Assembly: GCA_937895975.1 (NCBI GenBank)
Contig: CALBLG010000017.1
Span: forward strand, 1 to 18,372
Direction of reading: 5' to 3'
Source: an uncultured Slackia sp.
GTDB taxonomy: Bacteria; Actinomycetota; Coriobacteriia; Coriobacteriales; Eggerthellaceae
DNA: 18,372 nt
The notes under the pieces are model-generated. The model did not search any database and had not been told where the DNA came from. It was given only the letters and a program-made list of their open reading frames with translations. Position numbers and translations under genes: made by a program. Of the stretch, positions 7,929-14,750 are shown piece by piece; the stretch's first letter is position 1; each line of letters begins with the position of its first letter.

Positions 7929-9677
7929 TTGGCAGAAGGGACTGAAGGGCTTTCCCGCCGCGGCTTCGTGCGCGCGGCCGGTTTGAGCCTGCTTGGCGCT
8001 GCCGCCGCGGGCGGCGCGCTGGGCCTGAGCGGCTGCTCGGGCAGCGATGCCCAAAGCGGCGTGGCCGTTGAGAACAAGGGCGGCTGCGGCGACTTCAACG
8101 AAAGCCTGTACACCGACGCGTTTCCGGTGAAAACCCGCAACGTGCCCGTGCTCGATGTGGAAAGCGGTATCGTTCGCCAAGGCAACGTGGCGTTCGAGAT
8201 GCGCACCATCGCCGAAAGCGAAATCAACCGCACCGAAGAAACCGACGTGCTGGTGTGCGGCTGCGGCCTTACCGGTTCGGTGGCCGCGCTGGCTGCGAGC
8301 GACGACGGCAAAACCAAGGTCTTGTGCATCGAGAAGATGTCCAAGGGCCGCGGCATGTTCGAGGGCATGGGCGTCGTCGGCGGCAAGGTGATGGCCGAGG
8401 CCGGCAACGAGGTCGACAAGGCCGAGATGATGGACCGCATGCGCCACGCCGCGTACTATCGCGTGCCCATCGACCCCATCAAGCTGTGGGCCGATCGCTC
8501 CGGCGAGGCCGCCGACTGGCTGCAGGAAAAGTTCGACGAGGGCGAAGCCGGCATCCACGAGTACTACAAGGCGAACAACGCCAACGCGCACAATTTCGAG
8601 GTTCCGCAGACCGAGCTCGAGTTCAAGTGCGAGAAGTGGAGCGAAACCACCACGAAAAACGCCGGCGGCGCGGGCATCTACATCGTTGCCGACTTGGCGA
8701 ACACGCTTAGCAAGCGCTCCAATGCCGACCTGCGCTACAACACCGCGGCCGTGCAGCTCGAGCGCAACGCTGACGGCCGTGTGACGGGCGCCATCTGCAA
8801 AGACGCCGACGGCTACTTCCGCGTGAACGCTTCCAAGGGCGTCGTGCTCGCCACTGGCGGCTTTGATGCGAACCCCGCCATGCTGAAGGCATGGTGCCGC
8901 GCCGAGGACATCGCCGCATGCGCCAGCTGGTGCCCCAACGAAGGCACCACGGGCGACGGCCAGCTGATGGGCCTCGCCGTGGGCGGTCAGATGGATCCGC
9001 TGCCGGCCGCCATCATGAATTTCGACTTCGGCAGCCCCGATTCGTTCTACGCGAGCAACCTGGGCATCACAGCGCTGGTCTCGCAGGGCATCATGATCAA
9101 CGAGCAAGGCCGCCGCTTCTGCAGCGAGGGCCTGCCGTTCCAGGCGCGCTCCAACGCCATTACGGCTCAGGCGCACTACGGCACCAAGACCTTCCGCGTG
9201 GCATCCACCACGCAGCTCGGCAAAAACGCCGCCACCATTCTCGAGAAGCTGCAGCCCTACATCGAGAAGGATTGGGCGCACGAGGCATCCTCGCTCGACG
9301 AGCTGGCCGAGTGGATGGATGTTCCCGCCGAAACGCTGAAGGCCGAGGTCGCGCAGTTCAACACCTACGTCGACAACAAGAAAGACGAGATGTTCAACCG
9401 CCCCATGGCCAAGGCTACCAAGGTCGAAGGCGAGAAGTACTACGCCATCAAGCACCAGTCGTCCATCTTGGCCACGGTTTCGGGCCTGGTCGTGGACTAC
9501 CACTGCCGCGTGCTCGACTACGACAACGAGCCCATCGAGGGCCTGTTCGCCGCGGGCGGCGCGTCGGGCGGCTTTTTCTCGGGCAATTATCCGCGCCATA
9601 TTTTCGGCCCGTCGGTTGGCCGCTGCGTGACCTTCGGTTACGTGTCGGGCCAGACCGCCGCGCAGGGGGTGAACTAA
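7929..9677 (+). CDS. Tat-exported lipoprotein flavoprotein reductase (fumarate/urocanate reductase-like)
   Basis: A 582-residue FAD_binding_2 enzyme, probably a surface terminal reductase for an organic acceptor. TTG 7929 follows GGGAGG with a 4-base gap. The N-terminus is a Tat signal (SRRGFV, 9-14), a hydrophobic stretch and a lipobox LSGC (33-36), so Cys36 would be lipidated. The FAD loop is VCGCGLTGS (109-117; G111, G113, G116). Further family landmarks are KGVVLATGGFD, NEGTTGDGQLMGLAVGG and GRCVTFGYVSG near the C-terminus. Where fumarate reductases have an N-E-x-x-T-x-R-D stretch holding the proton-donor Arg, this protein has SEGLPFQARSN (399-409). The usual GANRLGGNAL segment is replaced by one with H557 and R565. 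Cys323-x7-Cys331-x3-Cys335 is notable. The next gene is its cytochrome. Substrate unknown; fumarate looks unlikely. Confidence 0.9.
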   Translation: MAEGTEGLSRRGFVRAAGLSLLGAAAAGGALGLSGCSGSDAQSGVAVENKGGCGDFNESLYTDAFPVKTRNVPVLDVESGIVRQGNVAFEMRTIAESEINRTEETDVLVCGCGLTGSVAALAASDDGKTKVLCIEKMSKGRGMFEGMGVVGGKVMAEAGNEVDKAEMMDRMRHAAYYRVPIDPIKLWADRSGEAADWLQEKFDEGEAGIHEYYKANNANAHNFEVPQTELEFKCEKWSETTTKNAGGAGIYIVADLANTLSKRSNADLRYNTAAVQLERNADGRVTGAICKDADGYFRVNASKGVVLATGGFDANPAMLKAWCRAEDIAACASWCPNEGTTGDGQLMGLAVGGQMDPLPAAIMNFDFGSPDSFYASNLGITALVSQGIMINEQGRRFCSEGLPFQARSNAITAQAHYGTKTFRVASTTQLGKNAATILEKLQPYIEKDWAHEASSLDELAEWMDVPAETLKAEVAQFNTYVDNKKDEMFNRPMAKATKVEGEKYYAIKHQSSILATVSGLVVDYHCRVLDYDNEPIEGLFAAGGASGGFFSGNYPRHIFGPSVGRCVTFGYVSGQTAAQGVN

Positions 9678-10265
9678 ATGACTGAAGAAATGAAGGAAAC
9701 CGCACAGGCCGAAAACGCGAAGGCCGAGAGCGCGGCTCCCAAGGTTGCCAAGAAGCGCTGGCCGATCGTCGTCGGCGTCGTTGTTGCGGTGCTCGTGGTC
9801 GCCGGCATCGGCGGCTTCGCGTGGCACAACACGCCGGGCTTTTGCGGCACCGTGTGCCACAATTCCATGAGCGAGCACGTTGACAACTATTACAGCACCG
9901 ATGCCTCCAACGGCGCGGGCCTTGCCAGCTGGCACGGCGACAACGAGGGCACCACGTGTCTGGATTGCCACAAGGCCGACATCAACACGCAGGTGGCCGA
10001 GCTCGGCAGCCAGCTTTCGGGCGACACCGGCAACCTGGGCCTTTCCGATCGCTACTACGTCGACAACGACACGTGCCTGTCGTGCCACGGCGATTCCTAC
10101 GAGGCGCTCGCCGAGCAGACCGCCGATTTGGACCCGTACAACCCGCACGATTCGCCCCACGGCCAGCTGAACTGCAACGAATGCCACAAGGGTCACTCGC
10201 AGCAGGTCGACACCTGCGGCCAGTGCCACCCCAACGGCGGCCAGACCATGCGTGGCACCAATTAA
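9678..10265 (+). CDS. Membrane-anchored multiheme cytochrome c, five heme motifs
   Basis: A 195-residue electron-transfer protein, likely the partner carrying electrons from membrane menaquinol to the flavoprotein. A cytoplasmic N-terminus rich in Glu/Lys/Ala is followed by one membrane helix (about 28-48), leaving the C-terminal part outside. Four ordinary heme sites are CLDCH (94-98), CLSCH (133-137), CNECH (166-170) and CGQCH (180-184). A fifth, CGTVCH (56-61), has three residues between the cysteines and Met64 three after its His, as in the first heme of NapC/NrfH-like quinol-oxidising cytochromes. Extra His residues (86, 157, 161, 173) could be distal ligands. ATG 9678 directly abuts the flavoprotein stop, and GGGGGTG inside the preceding gene is its ribosome site, so the two are translated as one operon. 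Confidence 0.93.
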   Translation: MTEEMKETAQAENAKAESAAPKVAKKRWPIVVGVVVAVLVVAGIGGFAWHNTPGFCGTVCHNSMSEHVDNYYSTDASNGAGLASWHGDNEGTTCLDCHKADINTQVAELGSQLSGDTGNLGLSDRYYVDNDTCLSCHGDSYEALAEQTADLDPYNPHDSPHGQLNCNECHKGHSQQVDTCGQCHPNGGQTMRGTN

Positions 10266-10320
10266 GGTTTTGGTTCGGCGCTAAACTGCCAATTAAAGCT
10301 TCACACGTCTTCCCTTTGGA

Positions 10321-10347
10321 AAGCCCCTGCTTCGGCAGGGGCTTTTT
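10321..10347 (+). terminator. Rho-independent terminator of the reductase-cytochrome operon
   Basis: Perfect 10-bp stem AAGCCCCTGC (10321-10330) / GCAGGGGCTT (10335-10344) with a TTCG tetraloop and TTTTT tail, about 55 bases after the cytochrome stop. Confidence 0.95.
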
Positions 10348-10617
10348 GCGTCTTGCGGAAGATCGAGTGGGGCAGGGGGTTCTTTAGTTCATTTGCCTCG
10401 TCTTCTTGCATGGCCCGGTGAAACGCATTTCGGGTATTGGGCCTGATGGATGATTTTCTTCGGTTTCGCGAACCGTTTCCGCAGATGTTGCGCCGCTTGG
10501 CGGGTCGGGACACGGGTGCTGTCGGCGTGCGGGTATAATCGGCAACGTTTGATGGGCGGCCGCTCGGCTGCCTGCGTCGTGTGCGGCCGAACGGCCGCGG
10601 GTGAAAGGAATCGCTTC
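10348..10617 (+). promoter_or_regulatory. Malic enzyme upstream region with -10 and structured leader
   Basis: No gene is seen here. A consensus TATAAT lies at 10534-10539, but no good -35 is found 16-18 bases upstream. The leader of about 70 bases can fold into two hairpins: GGCGGC-CGCTCG-GCTGCC-like pairing in 10556-10574, and GCGGCC-GAAC-GGCCGC within 10583-10599. A palindrome CGGTT-TCGCG-AACCG (10461-10475) lies further upstream. Confidence 0.55.
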
Positions 10618-11769
10618 ATGGATATCGCCGCAGAATCGCTGCGTTTGCACGAGCAGTGGCAGGGCAAGCTGAACACCGTGCCGAAGATGGACATCAAGAC
10701 CAGGGAAGACTTGGCGCTGGCGTACACGCCGGGCGTCGCCGAACCGTGCCGCAAGATTGCCGACAATCCGGCCGATGCGTACAAGTACACCATGAAGGCG
10801 AACACTGTGGCCGTGGTCTCCGACGGCTCGGCCGTGCTGGGCCTGGGCAACATTGGGCCTTTGGCGGCCATGCCCGTCATGGAGGGCAAATGCGCGCTGT
10901 TCAAGGCGTTCGGCGGCGTGAACGCGGTGCCCTTGTGCCTCGACACGCAAGACGTCGACGAAATCGTTGAGACCGTGAAGCGCTTGGCCCCGAGCTTCGG
11001 CGGCATCAACCTGGAAGACATCTCGGCGCCTCGCTGCTTTGAAATCGAGCGCCGCCTGATCGACGAGCTCGACATCCCGGTTTTCCACGACGACCAGCAC
11101 GGCACGGCCATCGTGGTGCTCTCCGGCGTGATTAACGCGCTGCGCCTGACGGGCAAGAAGAAGGAAGAGTGCCGCGTGGTGGTTAACGGCGCGGGCTCGG
11201 CGGGCATCGCCATCGCGAAGCTTCTGCTGAACTACGGCTTCCGCAATCTGCTTCTGTGTGACAAGTGCGGCATCATCTGCTCGACGAGCGAGGGCATCAA
11301 CGAGGCCCAGCGCGCGATGCTTGCCACGACGAACTTGAACGACGAAAAGGGCGGCCTGGCTGACGCCATGCGCGGCGCCGACATCTTCGTGGGCGTGTCG
11401 GCGCCGGGCATCGTGAGCGCCGAGATGGTGCAATCGATGAACGAAGACGCCATCCTGTTCGCGATGGCCAACCCCACGCCCGAGATTTTCCCCGACGTCG
11501 CCCGCGCCGCCGGCGCGCGCGTGGTGGGCACGGGTCGCTCTGACTTCCCGAACCAGATCAACAACGTGGTCGCGTTCCCGGGCATTTTCAAGGGCGCGCT
11601 CGAGGCCCGTGCGACGCGCATTACCAAGCAGATGAAGCTCGCCGCGGCCGAGGCGCTCGCCGCGCTGGTGAGCGATGACGAGCTGTGCGAAGACTTCATC
11701 ATGCCCGAGCCGTTCGACCCCCGCGCAGTCGAGGTCGTGGCGGCTGCCGTGCGCGACGCGGTAGAGTAG
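10618..11769 (+). CDS. NAD(P)-dependent malic enzyme, short form
   Basis: Oxidative decarboxylation of malate to pyruvate in the cytoplasm, yielding NAD(P)H. The 383-residue length fits the compact bacterial malic enzymes that lack the phosphotransacetylase domain of long MaeB. Seen in order: YTPGVAEPC, FKAFGGVNAVPLCLDT, EDISAPRCFEIE, FHDDQHGTAIV (metal and substrate residues), the Rossmann loop VVNGAGSAGIAIAKLL, then FAMANPTPEI and GRSDFPNQINNVVAFPGIF. ATG 10618 is chosen over the longer in-frame extension because AAAGGA (10604-10609) lies 8 bases ahead and the family usually starts close to here. Cofactor preference cannot be read reliably. It is a single-gene unit with its own terminator. 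Confidence 0.95.
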   Translation: MDIAAESLRLHEQWQGKLNTVPKMDIKTREDLALAYTPGVAEPCRKIADNPADAYKYTMKANTVAVVSDGSAVLGLGNIGPLAAMPVMEGKCALFKAFGGVNAVPLCLDTQDVDEIVETVKRLAPSFGGINLEDISAPRCFEIERRLIDELDIPVFHDDQHGTAIVVLSGVINALRLTGKKKEECRVVVNGAGSAGIAIAKLLLNYGFRNLLLCDKCGIICSTSEGINEAQRAMLATTNLNDEKGGLADAMRGADIFVGVSAPGIVSAEMVQSMNEDAILFAMANPTPEIFPDVARAAGARVVGTGRSDFPNQINNVVAFPGIFKGALEARATRITKQMKLAAAEALAALVSDDELCEDFIMPEPFDPRAVEVVAAAVRDAVE

Positions 11770-11784
11770 TCGAAAAACATCTCG

Positions 11785-11855
11785 AAGCGGGACAGGGGAC
11801 AGCCCCCTGTCCCGCTTTGGAATGGGTCAAGGGGCTGCCCTTTGGCCCATTTTTT
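11785..11855 (+). terminator. Tandem terminator of the malic enzyme gene
   Basis: The first hairpin is a perfect 14-bp stem, AAGCGGGACAGGGG (11785-11798) / CCCCTGTCCCGCTT (11804-11817), with only three T after it. The second, 11821-11850, pairs AATGGG with CCCATT around an inner AAGGG/CCCTT stem and runs into six T (11850-11855). The second is the more classical terminator. Confidence 0.85.
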
Positions 11856-11873
11856 GTTGCTTGGGGGATATGA

Positions 11874-12671
11874 ATGGATGCTTCGACCGTTGATTATCTG
11901 CGCCAATTGAATAATCGGTTTTACGGGCGGTGCGCGTCCTCATTTTCGGCCACGCGCAATGCGCCGTGGACGGGGTGGCGGCGCTGTTTGGATGCTGTTC
12001 GTGAATGCGGTGTTTGCGCTGGTGGCGAGCTTAGCGTGCTCGATGTGGCGTGCGGGAATATGCGCTTTGCGGAATTCCTGCGCAGCGAGCTTCCCCAATG
12101 TCGCATAGCATATCGCGCTGTTGACGGTTGCGAGGGGCTTGTGCCGAATTTCGAATCGAGCGCGGCTTTCTCGGTGGACTTCCAGCGGGTTGATATTGTA
12201 GGGGGGATTTTGGCCGGCGACGGGCTTGCCGATGCCATCGATGTCCCCGCGTGCGGTATGGTTGCGTGCTTCGGCTTCATGCATCATGTGCCGTCGTTCG
12301 AATTGCGCGAGCGCGCGCTGCGGGCGCTCGTCGACAAAACCGCCTTGGGTGGCGTGGCGTGCGTGTCGTTCTGGCAATTCATGGGCGATGCCAAGTTCGC
12401 TAGGAAGGCCGAGGCGTGGCATGCCGCTGCGATTGACGACTTGGCCGCGCGCGACAGATTCGATGCTGCGGCGATCGAGCCAGGCGATTATTTCCTGGGC
12501 TGGCAAAACGAGCCCGGTTTATGGCGCTATTGCCACCATTTCGACGAGAACGAAATCGATGCCTTGGTGGCATCGGCGTGCACTGGCGGCGTAGCCGAGC
12601 AGGTCGCTCGTTTTTCGGCAGACGGCAAAAGCGGCGCGATGAACCGTTACGTGGTGTTGCGGAGGTCATAA
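11874..12671 (+). CDS. Class I SAM methyltransferase, Trm9/ALKBH8-like
   Basis: A 265-residue methyltransferase. Motif I is LDVACGNMR (56-64), an acidic residue ending the second strand is D84 (AVDG), and FGFMHHVPS (133-141) fits the motif IV region. The N-terminal FYGRCASSFSATRNAPWTGW (16-35) resembles the segment before motif I in tRNA methyltransferase Trm9 and the ALKBH8 methyltransferase domain (aromatic-x-FSxTR-x2-PW), which methylate the carboxymethyl group on tRNA U34. That resemblance is from recall. The substrate is therefore a guess, though Elp3 in this window would make the right precursor. ATG 11874 follows GGGGG with a 6-base gap. Gene order does not link it to an operon: a terminator lies on each side. 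Confidence 0.8.
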   Translation: MDASTVDYLRQLNNRFYGRCASSFSATRNAPWTGWRRCLDAVRECGVCAGGELSVLDVACGNMRFAEFLRSELPQCRIAYRAVDGCEGLVPNFESSAAFSVDFQRVDIVGGILAGDGLADAIDVPACGMVACFGFMHHVPSFELRERALRALVDKTALGGVACVSFWQFMGDAKFARKAEAWHAAAIDDLAARDRFDAAAIEPGDYFLGWQNEPGLWRYCHHFDENEIDALVASACTGGVAEQVARFSADGKSGAMNRYVVLRRS

Positions 12672-12712
12672 GGCAGTTCGGGCTGGGTGCTCCTTGGGCT
12701 CCCAGAATGAAA

Positions 12713-12741
12713 AAAGTGGCAGCCTTTGCGGTTGCCACTTT
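12713..12741. terminator. Bidirectional terminator between convergent genes
   Basis: AAAGTGGCA (12713-12721) pairs with TGCCACTTT (12733-12741), with an inner CC/GG pair. On the minus strand the stem is followed by six T, a good terminator for the zinc-ribbon gene. On the plus strand the tail is TTTGCTTT, weaker, serving the methyltransferase gene. Confidence 0.82.
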
Positions 12742-12767
12742 GCTTTGATCCGTTATCTCAGCGTTGC

Positions 12768-13397
12768 CTAATTGTCTTTGTGCGAGCACAGCAGCAAAAC
12801 GCCGCCGATGAGGTTCACGAAGATCAGCGTGCACACGCCGAAGGCGACGGTGTTGCGTTTCTTGCCTTTATAGATGCCCCAGCTGATAACCGTCATGGGA
12901 ATCATCCAGCAAAGCGGGAGGATGGCCAGCGCGCACACGATGGTCGAAATTAGGCACAAAATGAAGTTGATCAGGCGCAGCGTGCGGTCGGTTTCGGTCA
13001 TGGGATAGATGGCTTCGGCGTAGCCGGGCTGGTAGCCGGCTTGCGCGTAGGGTGAGGCTGGCTGGCCATACCCATATTGCTGCTGTCCTTGCGGCGGCTG
13101 GTAATAGTTCGTCTGCTGCGCCGCGCCATTCGGCTGGTAATACCCGTTTTGGTTCGCGGAATAGGGGTTCGACGTTTGGCCGGCGGTTTGCGCGGGCGGT
13201 TCGTAGGCCGCGGCGTTTTGCGGCTGGGCCTGCGCATTCGGCTGCTCGGGCTGGGCGTTGGCCGCGGTTGCGCTGTAGGGCGACGCGGGCGGTTCGGGCG
13301 CGGCGCTGCTGGCGGTGGCGGCGGCAAGCGGCGCGCCGCACGATTCGCAGAACTTCGCGCCTGCGATGGCTTCCTTCCCGCAATTCGGGCAATTCAT
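12768..13397 (-). CDS. Zinc-ribbon membrane protein with Pro/Gln/Tyr-rich linker
   Basis: A 209-residue protein of unknown function. A zinc ribbon opens it (Cys3-x2-Cys6-x10-Cys17-x2-Cys20). Residues 25-130 are low-complexity, rich in Ala, Pro, Gln, Tyr and Asn and probably disordered. The C-terminus holds two or three membrane helices (about 141-161, possibly 163-177, and 183-204) around PLCWMIPMTVISWGIYKGK. This layout, a cytoplasmic zinc ribbon tethered by a flexible linker to a small membrane domain, is common among Coriobacteriia and Firmicutes hypothetical proteins. ATG 13397 is preceded by GGAAAGGAAG. A TACAAT (minus, 13465-13460) may be the -10. It ends at the bidirectional terminator at 12713-12741. 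Confidence 0.88.
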   Translation of the reverse strand: MNCPNCGKEAIAGAKFCESCGAPLAAATASSAAPEPPASPYSATAANAQPEQPNAQAQPQNAAAYEPPAQTAGQTSNPYSANQNGYYQPNGAAQQTNYYQPPQGQQQYGYGQPASPYAQAGYQPGYAEAIYPMTETDRTLRLINFILCLISTIVCALAILPLCWMIPMTVISWGIYKGKKRNTVAFGVCTLIFVNLIGGVLLLCSHKDN

Positions 13398-13459
13398 GGT
13401 GGCTTCCTTTCCTCGGCGCGCGGCCGAATGCCTCGCGTCCGTTAGTTTCGACTGGGCTG

Positions 13460-13465
13460 ATTGTA
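13460..13465 (-). promoter_or_regulatory. Possible -10 of the zinc-ribbon protein gene
   Basis: TACAAT on the minus strand, placing a start near 13453 and a leader of about 56 bases. No convincing -35 was found. Confidence 0.35.
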
Positions 13466-13574
13466 TCGCAGTTTAAACCCGTCGATTGTCGCGTCGAGAC
13501 TGTTTGCCGTGCTGCCAGATTCGCGTCAGATTGCCGTAAGCCGACCCGCAGGGAAACACGCTTGGGATGGGCTC

Positions 13575-13778
13575 TTACGAAAATGTGAGATGCTTTTCCT
13601 CGGCGACGCATTGGCCCAGGTAAAGATTGATAATCGTTTGATAGGGCACGCCTGTTCGCGCCGATTCTTGTTTGAAATACTCAATGACGTCGATATCGAG
13701 ATTCATGGTGACGGGCTTGCGAAGCTTTTTAACGTAGGGGTTCTTCTCGGCGTTTTCGAAGTCGTATTCAGGCCTCAT
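13575..13778 (-). CDS. brnA: BrnA-like antitoxin (ribbon-helix-helix)
   Basis: A 67-residue antitoxin expected to bind and neutralise the BrnT toxin and to repress the operon. The central stretch VTMNLDIDVIEYFKQESARTGVPYQTIINLYL (about 24-55) reads as one ribbon-helix-helix: a short strand, then two helices. The N-terminal DFENAEKNPYVKKLRKP resembles the leading segment of small CopG/BrnA-type antitoxins. ATG 13778 lies 7 bases after GGAGG and overlaps the end of brnT by 11 bases, which implies translational coupling. A longer in-frame start 34 codons upstream was rejected because it lacks a ribosome site and lies inside brnT. No clear terminator follows. Confidence 0.83.
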   Translation of the reverse strand: MRPEYDFENAEKNPYVKKLRKPVTMNLDIDVIEYFKQESARTGVPYQTIINLYLGQCVAEEKHLTFS

Positions 13779-14058
13779 AGCAGTACCTCCAATATTGCTG
13801 CGACTCCTTGGCGGTGGCTTTTCGCGCCGAAATGAGCCGAATTGAATTGCCCTGCGCGCGAAGGCGGTGGCATACGACAAGCACGCGGCCTTGGCGGCTG
13901 AGCCCTATAAGAATGAATCGTTCCTCGTCGGTCGAGTGGTCGGGGTCGGCAATGATAAGCGCGTTCGCGTCATAGAATGCTGTTGCCGCTTCCTCGAACT
14001 CGACGTTGTGCTTTCGGGCGTTTACTCTGGCCTTCCTGTGATCCCATTCGAATCGCAC
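13768..14058 (-). CDS. brnT: BrnT-family ribonuclease toxin
   Basis: A 96-residue toxin of the RelE-like fold, known in the founding Brucella system to cleave RNA and stop growth. Seen: MRFEWDHRKARVNARKHNVEFEEAATAF at the N-terminus, the DPDHSTDEERFILIGLS middle, and RLISARKATAKESQQYW near the C-terminus, all characteristic of the family. GTG 14058 is chosen because GGAGG lies 7 bases ahead and the protein then begins exactly where family members do. An extension upstream would cross the promoter. Toxin-first order and the overlap with brnA match the usual brnTA arrangement. The key segments look intact, so the toxin is probably functional. Confidence 0.9.
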   Translation of the reverse strand: MRFEWDHRKARVNARKHNVEFEEAATAFYDANALIIADPDHSTDEERFILIGLSRQGRVLVVCHRLRAQGNSIRLISARKATAKESQQYWRYCYEA

Positions 14059-14074
14059 GACGCATCCTCCAATC

Positions 14075-14103
14075 TTTATATCATCAATATGAAGTAAATA
14101 CAA
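14075..14103 (-). promoter_or_regulatory. brnTA promoter with overlapping palindrome
   Basis: On the minus strand TTGTAT (14103-14098), a 17-base spacer and TATAAA (14080-14075). The stretch 14093-14075 reads TTCATAT-N5-ATATAAA, an imperfect palindrome covering the -10, and is a good candidate for the antitoxin's autoregulatory site. Confidence 0.62.
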
Positions 14104-14303
14104 TCGATTTGAATGACACGCTAGACCGAAAACCTTGCTCGCCTTTGCGCAATTGCCTCGCGTTTTTCTATGCTTTTCTTGCAACTATCTGAATGCTTTT
14201 CGTCGATTTTCTGCGAGGCGACTCTGGCTTTGGATTTGCGGTCGGCTGAACGCGTCGTTTTACTGGACGGTGTTATGATTCTTGGCGTTTGAGAGGAGGC
14301 GCC

Positions 14304-14750
14304 GTGCATATTCTCGTAAGCGCGTGCTTGTTGGGCGAGCCGTGTCGCTACGATGGCGGCTCGAAGCCGTGCGCGGCAGTGCGTTCGCTTTCCGATGGGG
14401 GCCACGTTCTGCATCCCGTGTGCCCCGAGGTCGACGGCGGCCTGCCTACGCCGCGCGTGCCGTGCGAGGTCGTCGAGTCGTCGACGGATGCGCGTGTGGT
14501 GTCCGCCAGGGGCGTTGACTGCACCGACGCCTATCGGTCGGGTGCGCGGCATGCCGTGGAGGCGGCCCAGCGCGAGGGCTGCTCCGTCGCGGTTTTGAAG
14601 GCGAAAAGCCCCGCATGCGGTTCAGGCCGCATATTCGACGGCACGTTCTCGGGCGTGTTGCGCGATGGATGGGGCATAGCCGCCGCTGCGCTGCGCGACG
14701 TAGGCGTGCGCGTGGTCGATGAGGAGCATGTGGCGAATCTCGGCTTGTAG
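14304..14750 (+). CDS. DUF523 family cysteine-rich protein
   Basis: A 148-residue protein of unknown function that matches DUF523 over its whole length: SACLLG-x2-CRYDG at the start (Cys8, Cys14), HPVCPEVDGGLPTPRVPCE (Cys40, Cys54), DCTDAY (Cys73) and AVLKAKSPACGSG (Cys105). The conserved cysteines suggest a metal or iron-sulfur site, which is inference. GTG 14304 is chosen over in-frame TTG 14289 because AGGAGG (14294-14299) lies between them and MHILVSACLLG is the family's normal beginning. TATGAT at 14274-14279 may be a -10. Confidence 0.9.
   Translation: MHILVSACLLGEPCRYDGGSKPCAAVRSLSDGGHVLHPVCPEVDGGLPTPRVPCEVVESSTDARVVSARGVDCTDAYRSGARHAVEAAQREGCSVAVLKAKSPACGSGRIFDGTFSGVLRDGWGIAAAALRDVGVRVVDEEHVANLGL

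Noticed and set aside
7788..10229. An 813-codon open frame on the minus strand
   Set aside because: It lies antisense to the well-supported flavoprotein and cytochrome genes. High GC at third positions removes stops from the opposite frame, and its product shows only Val/Ala/Gly/His/Arg-rich sequence with no family motif.
9678..10265. The reductase-cytochrome pair as Eggerthella cgr (cardiac glycoside reductase)
   Set aside because: In cgr the cytochrome gene precedes the flavoprotein, while here the order is reversed. Nothing specific ties this flavoprotein to Cgr2.
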